Shown: positions 24,256-32,012 of the stretch, one piece after another | Layout of the letters: each line of letters begins with the position of its first letter | How positions within the stretch are numbered: position 1 is the first letter of the stretch | Source: Selenomonadaceae bacterium | GTDB taxonomy: Bacteria > Bacillota > Negativicutes > Selenomonadales > Selenomonadaceae | Length of the DNA: 64,000 nucleotides | Direction: 5' to 3' | Assembly: GCA_017527075.1 (NCBI GenBank) | Contig: JAFXQM010000002.1 | Location: 295,154 to 359,153 of the forward strand | Program-made: the position numbers and the translations under genes | The notes under the pieces: generated by a model | Seen by the model: the letters and a program-made list of their open reading frames with translations, nothing else | The model's database searches: none | What the model was told of the DNA's origin: nothing

Positions 24256-24810
24256 TTAATCAGTTGCGACGAACCGCCAAGGAAAATCAGCCGCCGCGCC
24301 CGCGTAATCAATGTTGATTCTTTTCGTCGACGCGACGGATAAATTTTCTCCGTCCTCGATAAAAATTTTCTCGCCGCACAAATCCTCGCCGTAAAAATCT
24401 TTCGTGATACCCAAAGCTTGAGAGAGTTTGCCCGGACCCGAACACAGTCCGCACAGATTTTTTTTGCCTCGGCGAAGTGTCATCAGCTCCACGCCGTCGA
24501 CGGGGCGCAGGGCGCGAATCAAAACCGCTTCGGGAATATCTTCGGCGTTGGCGACGACGTTCGTGCAAATGTGCATGCCGTAAATCAGGTAGACGTAAAC
24601 GAAACCGCCCGCGCCGTAAAAAATTTTCGTGCGCTCGGTCTTGCCGCGATAGGAGTGAGCCGCGGGGTCAAGCGTTCCCATGTAAGCCTCGGTCTCGACG
24701 ATAATTCCGCTCGTCACTCCTTCGGGCAAAACCGTCACAAGTTTCTTGCCGATTAATTCACGCGCAACCGTCAGTCCGTCGCGCAAATAAAATTCTCGCG
24801 GCAACTTCAT
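24256..24810 (-). CDS. mpg: 3-methyladenine DNA glycosylase (AAG/MPG family)
   Basis: The 184-residue protein is a full-length alkyladenine-type glycosylase that flips out and removes alkylated purines in base-excision repair. Family motifs are present: ARELIGKKLV, GIIVETEAYMGTLDPAAHSYRGKT, the YGMHICTNVVA section and the CSGPGKLSQALGI loop. Its ATG overlaps the potD stop codon (ATGA), so it is translated as the last gene of the polyamine transport operon. The link between polyamine uptake and alkylation repair is not an established pathway and may just be gene order. Confidence 0.93.
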   Translation of the reverse strand: MKLPREFYLRDGLTVARELIGKKLVTVLPEGVTSGIIVETEAYMGTLDPAAHSYRGKTERTKIFYGAGGFVYVYLIYGMHICTNVVANAEDIPEAVLIRALRPVDGVELMTLRRGKKNLCGLCSGPGKLSQALGITKDFYGEDLCGEKIFIEDGENLSVASTKRINIDYAGAAADFPWRFVATD

Positions 24811-25883
24811 CCGTCAGCCTTATCAACTTTAACTTGCATCCAAAGGCTGTTGTAATATTCGTCCATCTGGTTGCCGAGATATTTGTAAGTCTCCTGCCCC
24901 GCGTAAACGTCGGGCGACGGGAAAGCAATCGGAGAGTTCTTGAGCTCTTCATCCTCCACCAGCTCGCGGACGCCGGTGTTGGGCGTGGAGTAACCCAAGT
25001 GGTCGAAGTTCAGCGCGGCGACATCGGGGCGGCACATGAAGTCGATGAACTTGTGCGCGTTGTCGACGTTCTGCGCGTCCTTGGTTATCACCCAGCCGTC
25101 AATCCAAAAGTTCGTGCCTTCCTTCGGGATGACGAAATCCATGTTCGGATTTTCTTTCAGGATAATCGGAGCCTCGCCGCTGAAGACAACGCCCATTGCC
25201 GCCTCGGAGTTGATGAGTTTGTCCTTGACCTCGTCGACGACGTAAGCTTGGACGAGCGGCTTTTGTTTTTTAAGCATCTCTTGCGCTTGAGCCAAAACTT
25301 CTTTGTCGGTTTCGTTCAAACTTTTGCCCATGAGCTTGAGCGGAATCATCATGGCGTCGCGCGCCGAATCCTGCATGAGAATTTGTCCCGCGTATTTTTC
25401 GTTCCAAAGAATGTTCCAGCTGTCGACGGGGTCGGTGACTTTGGTTTTGTCGTAAATTATCCCGACGGTTCCCCAGCAGTAGGGCACGGAATATTTGTTG
25501 CCGGGGTCGAAGCTTTCTGCCTGCTTGAAAAATTCTTCGCCGATATATTTTTTTGCGTCGGGCAGCTTGGCGAAGTCGAGCGGCTGAATCAAATCGTTGC
25601 TGATGAGTTTTTGAATCATGTAATCGGACGGACACAGCACGTCGTAATGGACGGCACCTTCCGCCACGCGCGGATACATGCTCTCGTTCGTGTCGAACTC
25701 GTCGAGGATAACGTGAATGCCCGTTTCCTTTTCGAAAAGCGTCAGCACTTCGGGGTTGAGGTAATCGCCCCAGCTGTAAACGTAAACGACTTGGTCACTT
25801 TTGCCGCCGCCGCCGCCACTACTGCCGCAGCCGAACGTCAAGCAGCTCACCAGAAGCAACGCGAGAACTTTTAACTTGATCAT
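24807..25883 (-). CDS. potD: Spermidine/putrescine-binding lipoprotein
   Basis: The 358-residue solute-binding protein delivers polyamines to PotABC. It begins with a lipoprotein signal (LLVSCLTFGC) and a glycine-rich linker, then the PotD fold: VYVYSWGDYLNPEVL, DYMIQKL, VPYCWGTVGIIYD, SWNILW and the ligand region EGTNFWIDGWVI. A diderm host would anchor it in the periplasm. Its start overlaps the potC stop (ATGA) and its stop overlaps mpg, so the operon is tightly coupled. GAGGAGG precedes ATG 25883. Confidence 0.95.
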   Translation of the reverse strand: MIKLKVLALLLVSCLTFGCGSSGGGGGKSDQVVYVYSWGDYLNPEVLTLFEKETGIHVILDEFDTNESMYPRVAEGAVHYDVLCPSDYMIQKLISNDLIQPLDFAKLPDAKKYIGEEFFKQAESFDPGNKYSVPYCWGTVGIIYDKTKVTDPVDSWNILWNEKYAGQILMQDSARDAMMIPLKLMGKSLNETDKEVLAQAQEMLKKQKPLVQAYVVDEVKDKLINSEAAMGVVFSGEAPIILKENPNMDFVIPKEGTNFWIDGWVITKDAQNVDNAHKFIDFMCRPDVAALNFDHLGYSTPNTGVRELVEDEELKNSPIAFPSPDVYAGQETYKYLGNQMDEYYNSLWMQVKVDKADG

Positions 25884-26665
25884 GAGATAACCTCCTCAAA
25901 ATTTTTTAACTTGCGACGATTAATCGCGAAGAGCATTACGAAAATCAGCACGAAGAAAAACACCAGCGTGGACAGCGCGTACATTTCGGGGTGAATTCCA
26001 ATCTTCAGCTCCGCGTAAATTTCTGTGGTCAATGTGTCGACGCCCGCGCCCTTCGTGAAATGCGTGATGATGAAATCGTCAGCCGACATGGTGAACGCCA
26101 GCAAAAATCCCGCGAAGATACTCGGACGCAATTCGGGCAGGACGACGCTCGTGAATGCTTTGAACGGCGACGCGCCCAAATCCAACGCCGCCTCGAAAAA
26201 ACTTTTGTCCAAAGCCATGAGCTGCGGCATGATGCACAAAATCACATACGGCACGTTGAAGACGATGTGCGCCAGGAGAATCGACACGTAACCGAGCTTG
26301 AGCCCCAGCCCCATGAACAAAAGCATTAAAGAAATTCCCGTGACGATGTCCGCGTTCAAAATCGGGACGTTCGTTATGCTCAGGAAGGTCGCCCGCCACT
26401 TGCGCGAAAGCTCCTTCATTGCCACGCAGGTTATCAAGCCGAGAATCGTCGCGATACCCGCCGAGAGCAATCCGATTGACAGCGTGTTCGACAGGGCGTC
26501 GGCGATTCGGGCGTCGTTGAAAAGTTTTTCGTACCAGTTGAGCGTGACGCCCGTCCAGTGCCCGCGATATCGGCTGGCGTTGAAGGACTGCGCGATTAAA
26601 ACTCCAATCGGCGCGTAAAGGAAAAGGAAAATCGTCGCCAGATAAATTTGCTTAAGATATTTCAT
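25880..26665 (-). CDS. potC: Polyamine ABC transporter permease PotC
   Basis: The 261-residue inner-membrane permease has six predicted helices and the cytoplasmic EAA loop (FFEAALDLGASPFKAFTSVVLPELRPSI) that contacts PotA. It pairs with PotB. GGAGGAGG precedes ATG 26665. Unlike the other junctions of the operon it is separated from potB by 289 bp that hold a structured repeat element. Confidence 0.95.
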   Translation of the reverse strand: MKYLKQIYLATIFLFLYAPIGVLIAQSFNASRYRGHWTGVTLNWYEKLFNDARIADALSNTLSIGLLSAGIATILGLITCVAMKELSRKWRATFLSITNVPILNADIVTGISLMLLFMGLGLKLGYVSILLAHIVFNVPYVILCIMPQLMALDKSFFEAALDLGASPFKAFTSVVLPELRPSIFAGFLLAFTMSADDFIITHFTKGAGVDTLTTEIYAELKIGIHPEMYALSTLVFFFVLIFVMLFAINRRKLKNFEEVIS

Positions 26666-26712
26666 GGTGCGTCCTCCTCCTTCCGCCGAGGGACAATCGC
26701 GCTAACGAAAGT

Positions 26713-26880
26713 TGAGGCCGTCAAGGATGACGGCCGCGCTGCACACGCCGCAGGATAGCGGCGTCCAGCGCAACGAGCGGCACGGGTGTGCGCAACATTC
26801 AAGCCATGAAAACCCAACGCCCCCGCGAGGCTCCCTTTTCTTTTGCTTCTTTTCTTTTGGGTGAGCAAAAGAAAAGAAGA
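26713..26880 (+). repeat. Composite hairpin repeat, copy 1 (potB-potC spacer)
   Basis: A chain of perfect inverted repeats: GGCCGTCA/TGACGGCC (26716-26735), CGCCGC/GCGGCG (26746-26763), GCAC/GTGC, then the block ACGCCCCCGCGAGG and a 14-bp perfect hairpin (26846-26859 with 26866-26879, six-base loop). A second copy lies inverted at 37012-37181. The two 14-bp stems differ in sequence, but each stays fully paired. No coding frame is credible here. Confidence 0.8.
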
Positions 26881-26954
26881 TTTCAAAACACAAAAGCATT
26901 TAAATCGTTCAATCGAAGTGAGGAGCCACAACTCCATTACGCCTTGCGCATTAC

Positions 26955-27779
26955 TCATTGCCTCTCCTCCTCCTCTTTTTTATCAAACGCCGCCGTCAGC
27001 AACATGTTCAGCACAATGAAAATCATCAGAATCACCGACAACGCGCAGCCCACGTGCCAGTCATATTGAAACGTAAATTCCTGTTCGATTATGTTGCCGA
27101 TAAGCAAAAGCTTGCCGCCGCCGAGCAGTGCGCTGATTACAAACGTCGTGAGCGCGGGAATGAAAACCATCGTGATTCCGCTGATTGCCCCGGGGATACT
27201 CAGCGGCAAAATTATTTTCACGAACGTCTGCCACGAGTTCGCGCCCAAATCTCGCGCCGCCTCCAAAATCCGCTTGTCGATTTTCGTCAGGGCAATGTAC
27301 AGCGGCAAGACCATATACGGCAAAAAATTATAAACCATGCCCAGGACGATTGCTCCCGACGTGTTTATCATCTGCAGGGCGGGCAAGTCAAAAAGCCGCA
27401 TGAACTGATTGATTATCCCGTTGCCCTCCAAAATCGTCTGCCAGGCCATGGTCGACAAAAGCGAATTCATCCACAGCGGCAAGATGAAAAGCAGAGAAAT
27501 TATCGTCGTGTTGTCGCGTTGCCGCTCCGTCAAAATCAGGCACAGCGGATAAGCGAGCAGCAGGCAAATCACCGTGCTGATTAACGCCAGCGCGATTGAA
27601 AGCTCCAGCGCGTCAATGTATCCGTGCTTGAAGATTAAGCCCATGTTCGCCGGCGAAAAATTTCCGTCGTAATCCGTCACGCCGTACCACACGATACAAA
27701 CCAGCGGGACAAATATAAAAAGCCCCGCCCAAATCAAAAACGGAGTAAGCAAAATATTTCTCACGCCGCGATTAAACAT
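26955..27779 (-). CDS. potB: Polyamine ABC transporter permease PotB
   Basis: About 274 residues from ATG 27779, nine bases after GAGG; ATG 27788 is upstream of a good spacing. Six membrane helices and the EAA loop (ILEAARDLGANSWQTFVKIILPLSIPGAI) identify it as the PotB-type permease. It overlaps the end of potA by 8 nt. The stop is followed by the hairpin repeat in the potB-potC gap, which may reduce transcription or protect the upstream message. Confidence 0.95.
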   Translation of the reverse strand: MFNRGVRNILLTPFLIWAGLFIFVPLVCIVWYGVTDYDGNFSPANMGLIFKHGYIDALELSIALALISTVICLLLAYPLCLILTERQRDNTTIISLLFILPLWMNSLLSTMAWQTILEGNGIINQFMRLFDLPALQMINTSGAIVLGMVYNFLPYMVLPLYIALTKIDKRILEAARDLGANSWQTFVKIILPLSIPGAISGITMVFIPALTTFVISALLGGGKLLLIGNIIEQEFTFQYDWHVGCALSVILMIFIVLNMLLTAAFDKKEEEERQ

Positions 27780-28842
27780 CTTGGGCAACCTCCTCGTCTT
27801 CGGATTGAGGCTTGCTCATTATTTGAATATTTTCGGGCGCGACATGCAGACTGACCTCCTCACCGACGCGCCGACCCGTCGTCGATTGAATCAGCCACTC
27901 GAAGCCGTCCGCCTCCACGTTGATATCGTAAGACATGCCCCAGAACACCACGCGAGTCACCACGCCGTTGAAAGCTCCCTCGCGCGGCGCGGCAAGCTTG
28001 ATATCCTCGGGGCGAATCTGAACATCAACGGGGCACTCTTCGGGGAAGCCGCTGTCCACGCACGGATATTCCCGCCCGAAAATCCGCACGACTTTATCGC
28101 GAACCATCACTCCGTCGATTATGTTGCTGTCGCCGATAAAATCCGCCACGAATGCGTTTTCCGGCTCGTTGTAGACATTTTCGGGCGTGCCCACCTGCTG
28201 AATGTAACCTTGATTCATGACAACAACGCGGTCGCTCATCGACAACGCCTCTTCCTGGTCATGCGTCACGAAGATAAAAGTTATGCCCGTTTCTTTATTG
28301 ATTCGGACGAGTTCACGGCGCATGTTCCGTCGAAGTTTTAAATCCAGAGCAGAGAGCGGCTCGTCCAGTAATAAAACTTTCGGCTCGTTGACCACGGCGC
28401 GCGCAATCGCGATTCGCTGCTGCTGTCCGCCGCTGAGCTTGGTCACGTCGTACTTTTCGTATCCTTCCAAGTTCACAAGCTTGAGCGCGTACTTTACTTT
28501 GTCGCGAATGTAATCCGAACCCTTGCCCGCGATTTTCGGTCCGAACGAAATATTTTCCTCAACGTTCATGTGAGAAAAGAGAGAGTACTTTTGGAAAACG
28601 GTGTTGACGGGGCGACGATTCGGCGGAAGTTTGGTTATGTCCTTGCCGTCAAAAAGCACGCGACCGGTGTCAGGCATTTCAAAGCCGCCGAGGATTCGAA
28701 GCATTGTCGTTTTGCCACAGCCCGACGGCCCCAGCAAGGTGATGAATTCGCTTTCGTAAATCGTCAGGTCAATCTCGTCGAGCACGCGCAAGTTTCCGAA
28801 CGATTTGCCCACGTTCTCCAAGTGTATCAGTTCCCTTTTCAT
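27772..28842 (-). CDS. potA: Spermidine/putrescine ABC transporter ATPase
   Basis: About 356 residues from ATG 28842; the frame to 28902 has no RBS. It has Walker A GPSGCGKTT, Q-loop VFQKYSLFSHM, signature LSGGQQQR, Walker B VLLLDEPLSALD and the H-loop VTHDQEEA, then a C-terminal TOBE/OB domain (VQIRPEDIKL). It powers polyamine import with PotBCD and is the first gene of the operon. A promoter lies just upstream at 28874-28902. Confidence 0.95.
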   Translation of the reverse strand: MKRELIHLENVGKSFGNLRVLDEIDLTIYESEFITLLGPSGCGKTTMLRILGGFEMPDTGRVLFDGKDITKLPPNRRPVNTVFQKYSLFSHMNVEENISFGPKIAGKGSDYIRDKVKYALKLVNLEGYEKYDVTKLSGGQQQRIAIARAVVNEPKVLLLDEPLSALDLKLRRNMRRELVRINKETGITFIFVTHDQEEALSMSDRVVVMNQGYIQQVGTPENVYNEPENAFVADFIGDSNIIDGVMVRDKVVRIFGREYPCVDSGFPEECPVDVQIRPEDIKLAAPREGAFNGVVTRVVFWGMSYDINVEADGFEWLIQSTTGRRVGEEVSLHVAPENIQIMSKPQSEDEEVAQDV

Positions 28843-28873
28843 TTCCCAGCAACCCTTCAAAAAAATTTCCCGC

Positions 28874-28902
28874 ATTATATAAAAAAGCGGCGATTCAATC
28901 AA
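28874..28902 (-). promoter_or_regulatory. Promoter of potABCD-mpg
   Basis: On the minus strand TTGATT (28902-28897) and TATAAT (28879-28874), 17-nt spacer, about 32 bp before ATG 28842. Confidence 0.7.
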
Positions 28903-29062
28903 GAAACGCCTTCAAAAATTTTTCGCCGCAAGGAATTGACAAAAAAAACGGCTGTAAAAATTTTTCCCGTAAGTATTGCGTGGATTTTTTTCGGTGATAT
29001 AATGTTGAAGTATTCTTCAGGCGGGAGAAGTAATTCCCGACTGAAAAAAGGGAGGTAAAGGT

Positions 29063-31660
29063 ATGACACAGCAAGAAGTTATCAAGACGTTCATGCAGAG
29101 TTTGAAGAACACCGAGCTCAGCGGACGGGCGGCACTCGATGAGGCGGTGCAGGCGAGTTCCGAATTCAAGAGCTACCACGAGTTAATAAATCAATTTATG
29201 GAAGACATAACGACGGCGGGCAATTGGTACAGGTTCCTGGCGGAGAAGTGCGGGATAATCTTGGACAACGCGGACACAGGGGCGATAACGGGCGCGGACG
29301 CGGGTGGCACGCTCAAAACCGCGACAGATATACTGCCGGCAAAGGGCAAGGCGCAATATCCCGAAGGCACGTCGTTTACGGTGAAGGGTCTGACGATTTA
29401 CGGCATCCCGCCCAAGGAGCAATTGACGAGCGACCAACAGTATGTAATTCAGGGACTGTACAGCTGGTGGATTAGAGATTCACTCGCGCTGATTGAAGAG
29501 AGCTACGGCTTGACCTACGCCACGGCGAACAACGCGCGCCTGAAGATGAAATTCATCGACGACGAAACCGACAATACTCTGGCTTACGTGCAATACGATG
29601 ACGCCTCGATTAACATGCAGAAATTCGAAGGTCGGGTTCTGTGCGTGAATATGCACTACTTCCAAAATATGAAAAAGAGCGACCGCCACGGCACCACGGA
29701 TACGTTCAATTTGGACAGAACGCTGGTTCATGAGCTTGTGCACGGATTGATGGCTCCGAATATCAATTACTTCACCGACCTGCCCGGCGCGCTCAAAGAG
29801 GGCGGCACTGCGGAATTGATTCACGGCATCGACGACGAACGCAGTTACGCGATAATGACAATGGCGCAAAACCCCGAAAGGTTCAGGAATATAGTAATGG
29901 CGTCGGACACGTCAGCCCCAATCGAAGCGTATGCGGGCGGCTACATGCTCATGCGCTATTTCGCCAAGCAGGCCAGCGACGTTGCCTTCGATTATGACAC
30001 CTACAGCAAGCGCGTGCGCGTCGACGACACGAACTTCGCCACGAACTATTGGAACAAGGTGACGATAACGGGCAGCTCCGCCGAGGACACGATAACCAAC
30101 TCAGGCTCCAACGTTTCAATCAACGCGGGCGCGGACGACGACGTTATCAAAACTTACGTCAACAAAGTCACGGTCAAAGCGGGCGCGGGCGACGATGAAG
30201 TCCTCAACGACGGCGGCTGGCGCGTTTCCATAAGCGGCGGCAGCGGCAACGATGAGATCACGAGCAACGGCAAGAAGGTGACGATAGAGGGCGGCACGGG
30301 CTCCGACGAAATCACCAACTCCGGCGCAAAGTCATACGTGGACGGCGGCGCAGGCAACGATTCCATTCGCAACAACGTGACGGGATATGACACGCTGGCG
30401 GTTGCGAACGCGGTCAGCCAAGAGGGCGCGCTCTTCGCGGAAGAAGATATGGTCATGGTCGGCGTCGGCAACTCGACGATTCAGGCTTTCAGCGCAGACT
30501 TAATCGGCGGCACAAGTTCAACGCTTATCGGCGGGGCGGGCGTCGATTCGATAGAAAATTACGCGCGCAAGACTCGCATTTACGGCGGAGACGGTATTGA
30601 CGCGATAGAGAATTACGGCTACGGCTCCAAAGTTTATGGCGACGCGGGCGACGACGTTATCTTGAACGGTCAGGCGACGATTAAAGTTGATATGCCTTCG
30701 GGCGTGAGCGGCGTGGCGACGGTTACAGGTTACAGTTCAAAAATTTACGGCGGCGAAGGTCTCGACACGATAACCAACACCGCCGGCTCCGTGAAAGTTT
30801 ACGGGCAGCTCGGCGCGGACTCCATAACCAACGAAGGAATCGCCGCGAGCATTTACGGCGGCGCGGACAACGACAACGTCATCAACGCGGGCGAAAAAGC
30901 TTACATTAATCTGGGCGACGGCGACGACTTCCTTGAAAACCAATCCGTCTCAGTCAAAGCGGTCGGCGGCGACGGCTCAGATATCATTCTCAACGGCGGC
31001 GACAACAACAGTCTTTACGGCGGCGCGGGCAACGACCATATTATCAACTACGGCGACGAAAATAATTTCCTGTCGGGCGGCAGCGGCAACGATACGCTTT
31101 ACTCTTCAGGCGCGAATGCCACACTCGACGGCGGCAAAGGCGACGATAATTTTTATAACGAAGGCGTCAACGTGACAATCAAAGGCGGCGCGGGCGACGA
31201 TACAATTTACTCCGAGGGCGACCACATCATCATGGGCGGCGGCACCGGAAACGATTCACTCGTCAACAACGGCGGCAAGGATATCGTTTACAGCTTCGGC
31301 GCAGGCGACGGACGCGACGTAGTCACCGCCTTCAACGAAGACGACAGAGTTTTCATCACGAGCGGCACTTACACTGTCAAAAACAGCGGCAAACATCTGG
31401 TCGTTAAAGTCGGCGAAGATAAATTGGTGCTGCGCGGGTGTGCGGGCATGGACATCAACATCGTGACCAATGAACCCGAAGTCGATTGGTTCGACGACGA
31501 CGACGAACTCATCGCGGCTGACGAACTCGGCGCGCTCATGAAAGACGATTCTTCGACGGGCTTGGAGGAGCTCACTTCCTCCGACGCCACGAGCCTCACG
31601 CCGAAGGAAACTCTTCTCGCCGCCAACAACGTCACGAAGAACGCAATGATTGTCGATTAA
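29063..31660 (+). CDS. RTX-repeat zinc metalloprotease-like exoprotein
   Basis: 865 residues. The N-terminal 320 hold a zincin core, HELVHG (H223-E224-x-x-H227) followed by KEGGTAELIHG, whose glutamate may be the third ligand. Residues about 330-750 are calcium-binding RTX-like repeats of roughly 18 residues (GGxGNDxIxNxGxxVxI). An acidic tail (DWFDDDDELIAADELG) ends it. There is no Sec signal, as expected for type I secretion with a C-terminal signal, but no type I exporter genes are nearby. A TATAAT lies at 28998-29003 and GGGAGG precedes ATG 29063. It is likely a secreted or surface protease or adhesin. Substrate unknown. Confidence 0.82.
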   Translation: MTQQEVIKTFMQSLKNTELSGRAALDEAVQASSEFKSYHELINQFMEDITTAGNWYRFLAEKCGIILDNADTGAITGADAGGTLKTATDILPAKGKAQYPEGTSFTVKGLTIYGIPPKEQLTSDQQYVIQGLYSWWIRDSLALIEESYGLTYATANNARLKMKFIDDETDNTLAYVQYDDASINMQKFEGRVLCVNMHYFQNMKKSDRHGTTDTFNLDRTLVHELVHGLMAPNINYFTDLPGALKEGGTAELIHGIDDERSYAIMTMAQNPERFRNIVMASDTSAPIEAYAGGYMLMRYFAKQASDVAFDYDTYSKRVRVDDTNFATNYWNKVTITGSSAEDTITNSGSNVSINAGADDDVIKTYVNKVTVKAGAGDDEVLNDGGWRVSISGGSGNDEITSNGKKVTIEGGTGSDEITNSGAKSYVDGGAGNDSIRNNVTGYDTLAVANAVSQEGALFAEEDMVMVGVGNSTIQAFSADLIGGTSSTLIGGAGVDSIENYARKTRIYGGDGIDAIENYGYGSKVYGDAGDDVILNGQATIKVDMPSGVSGVATVTGYSSKIYGGEGLDTITNTAGSVKVYGQLGADSITNEGIAASIYGGADNDNVINAGEKAYINLGDGDDFLENQSVSVKAVGGDGSDIILNGGDNNSLYGGAGNDHIINYGDENNFLSGGSGNDTLYSSGANATLDGGKGDDNFYNEGVNVTIKGGAGDDTIYSEGDHIIMGGGTGNDSLVNNGGKDIVYSFGAGDGRDVVTAFNEDDRVFITSGTYTVKNSGKHLVVKVGEDKLVLRGCAGMDINIVTNEPEVDWFDDDDELIAADELGALMKDDSSTGLEELTSSDATSLTPKETLLAANNVTKNAMIVD

Positions 31661-31716
31661 CATAAACTTCAGAGCGGTTAGAAAAATCCTGACAGCTCAA
31701 AGCTCAAAAAAAAAAT

Positions 31717-31743
31717 CCCCGTCCGAGTGGCGGGGTTTTTTTT
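31717..31743 (+). terminator. Terminator after the RTX protein
   Basis: CCCCGTC pairs with GGCGGGG around CGAGT, followed by eight T. The same hairpin recurs at 31990-32008. Confidence 0.85.
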
Positions 31744-31761
31744 ATCTGACAAAAAAATTTT

Positions 31762-31957
31762 CAGCCGCGAGGAGGAGCAAACGCCGCGCAAAAAAATTTT
31801 CAGCCGTGAGGACGAGCAAACGCCGCGCAAAAAATTTTCAGCCGCGAGGAGGAGCAAACGCCGCGCAAAAAAATTTTCAGCCGCGAGGAGGAGTAAACGC
31901 CGCGCAAAAAATTTTTCCGTCCGCGAGGAGGAGTAAACGCCGCGCAAAAAATTTTTC
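31762..31957. repeat. Minisatellite, five units of about 39 bp
   Basis: Units begin near 31762, 31801, 31839, 31878 and 31918 (period 38-40). Each has CCGCGAGGAGGAG, then (C/T)AAACGCCGCGC and an A6-7T4-5 tract. Unit differences are small substitutions and A-tract length. The array is flanked on both sides by the same terminator hairpin. No spacers are present, so this is not a CRISPR array. Confidence 0.88.
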
Positions 31958-31980
31958 TGCAGTGGCGGCGGGCGTCGACA

Positions 31981-32008
31981 AAAAAAAATCCCCGTCCGAG
32001 TGGCGGGG
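31981..32008 (-). terminator. Terminator of res
   Basis: Read on the minus strand: the CCCCGCC...GGACGGGG stem followed by ATTTTTTTT, just past the res stop. It is an exact copy of the hairpin at 31717-31735. Confidence 0.8.
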
Positions 32009-32012
32009 TGTT

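Noticed and set aside
31762..31957. CRISPR array
   Set aside because: The units are contiguous with no unique spacers, and no cas genes are nearby.
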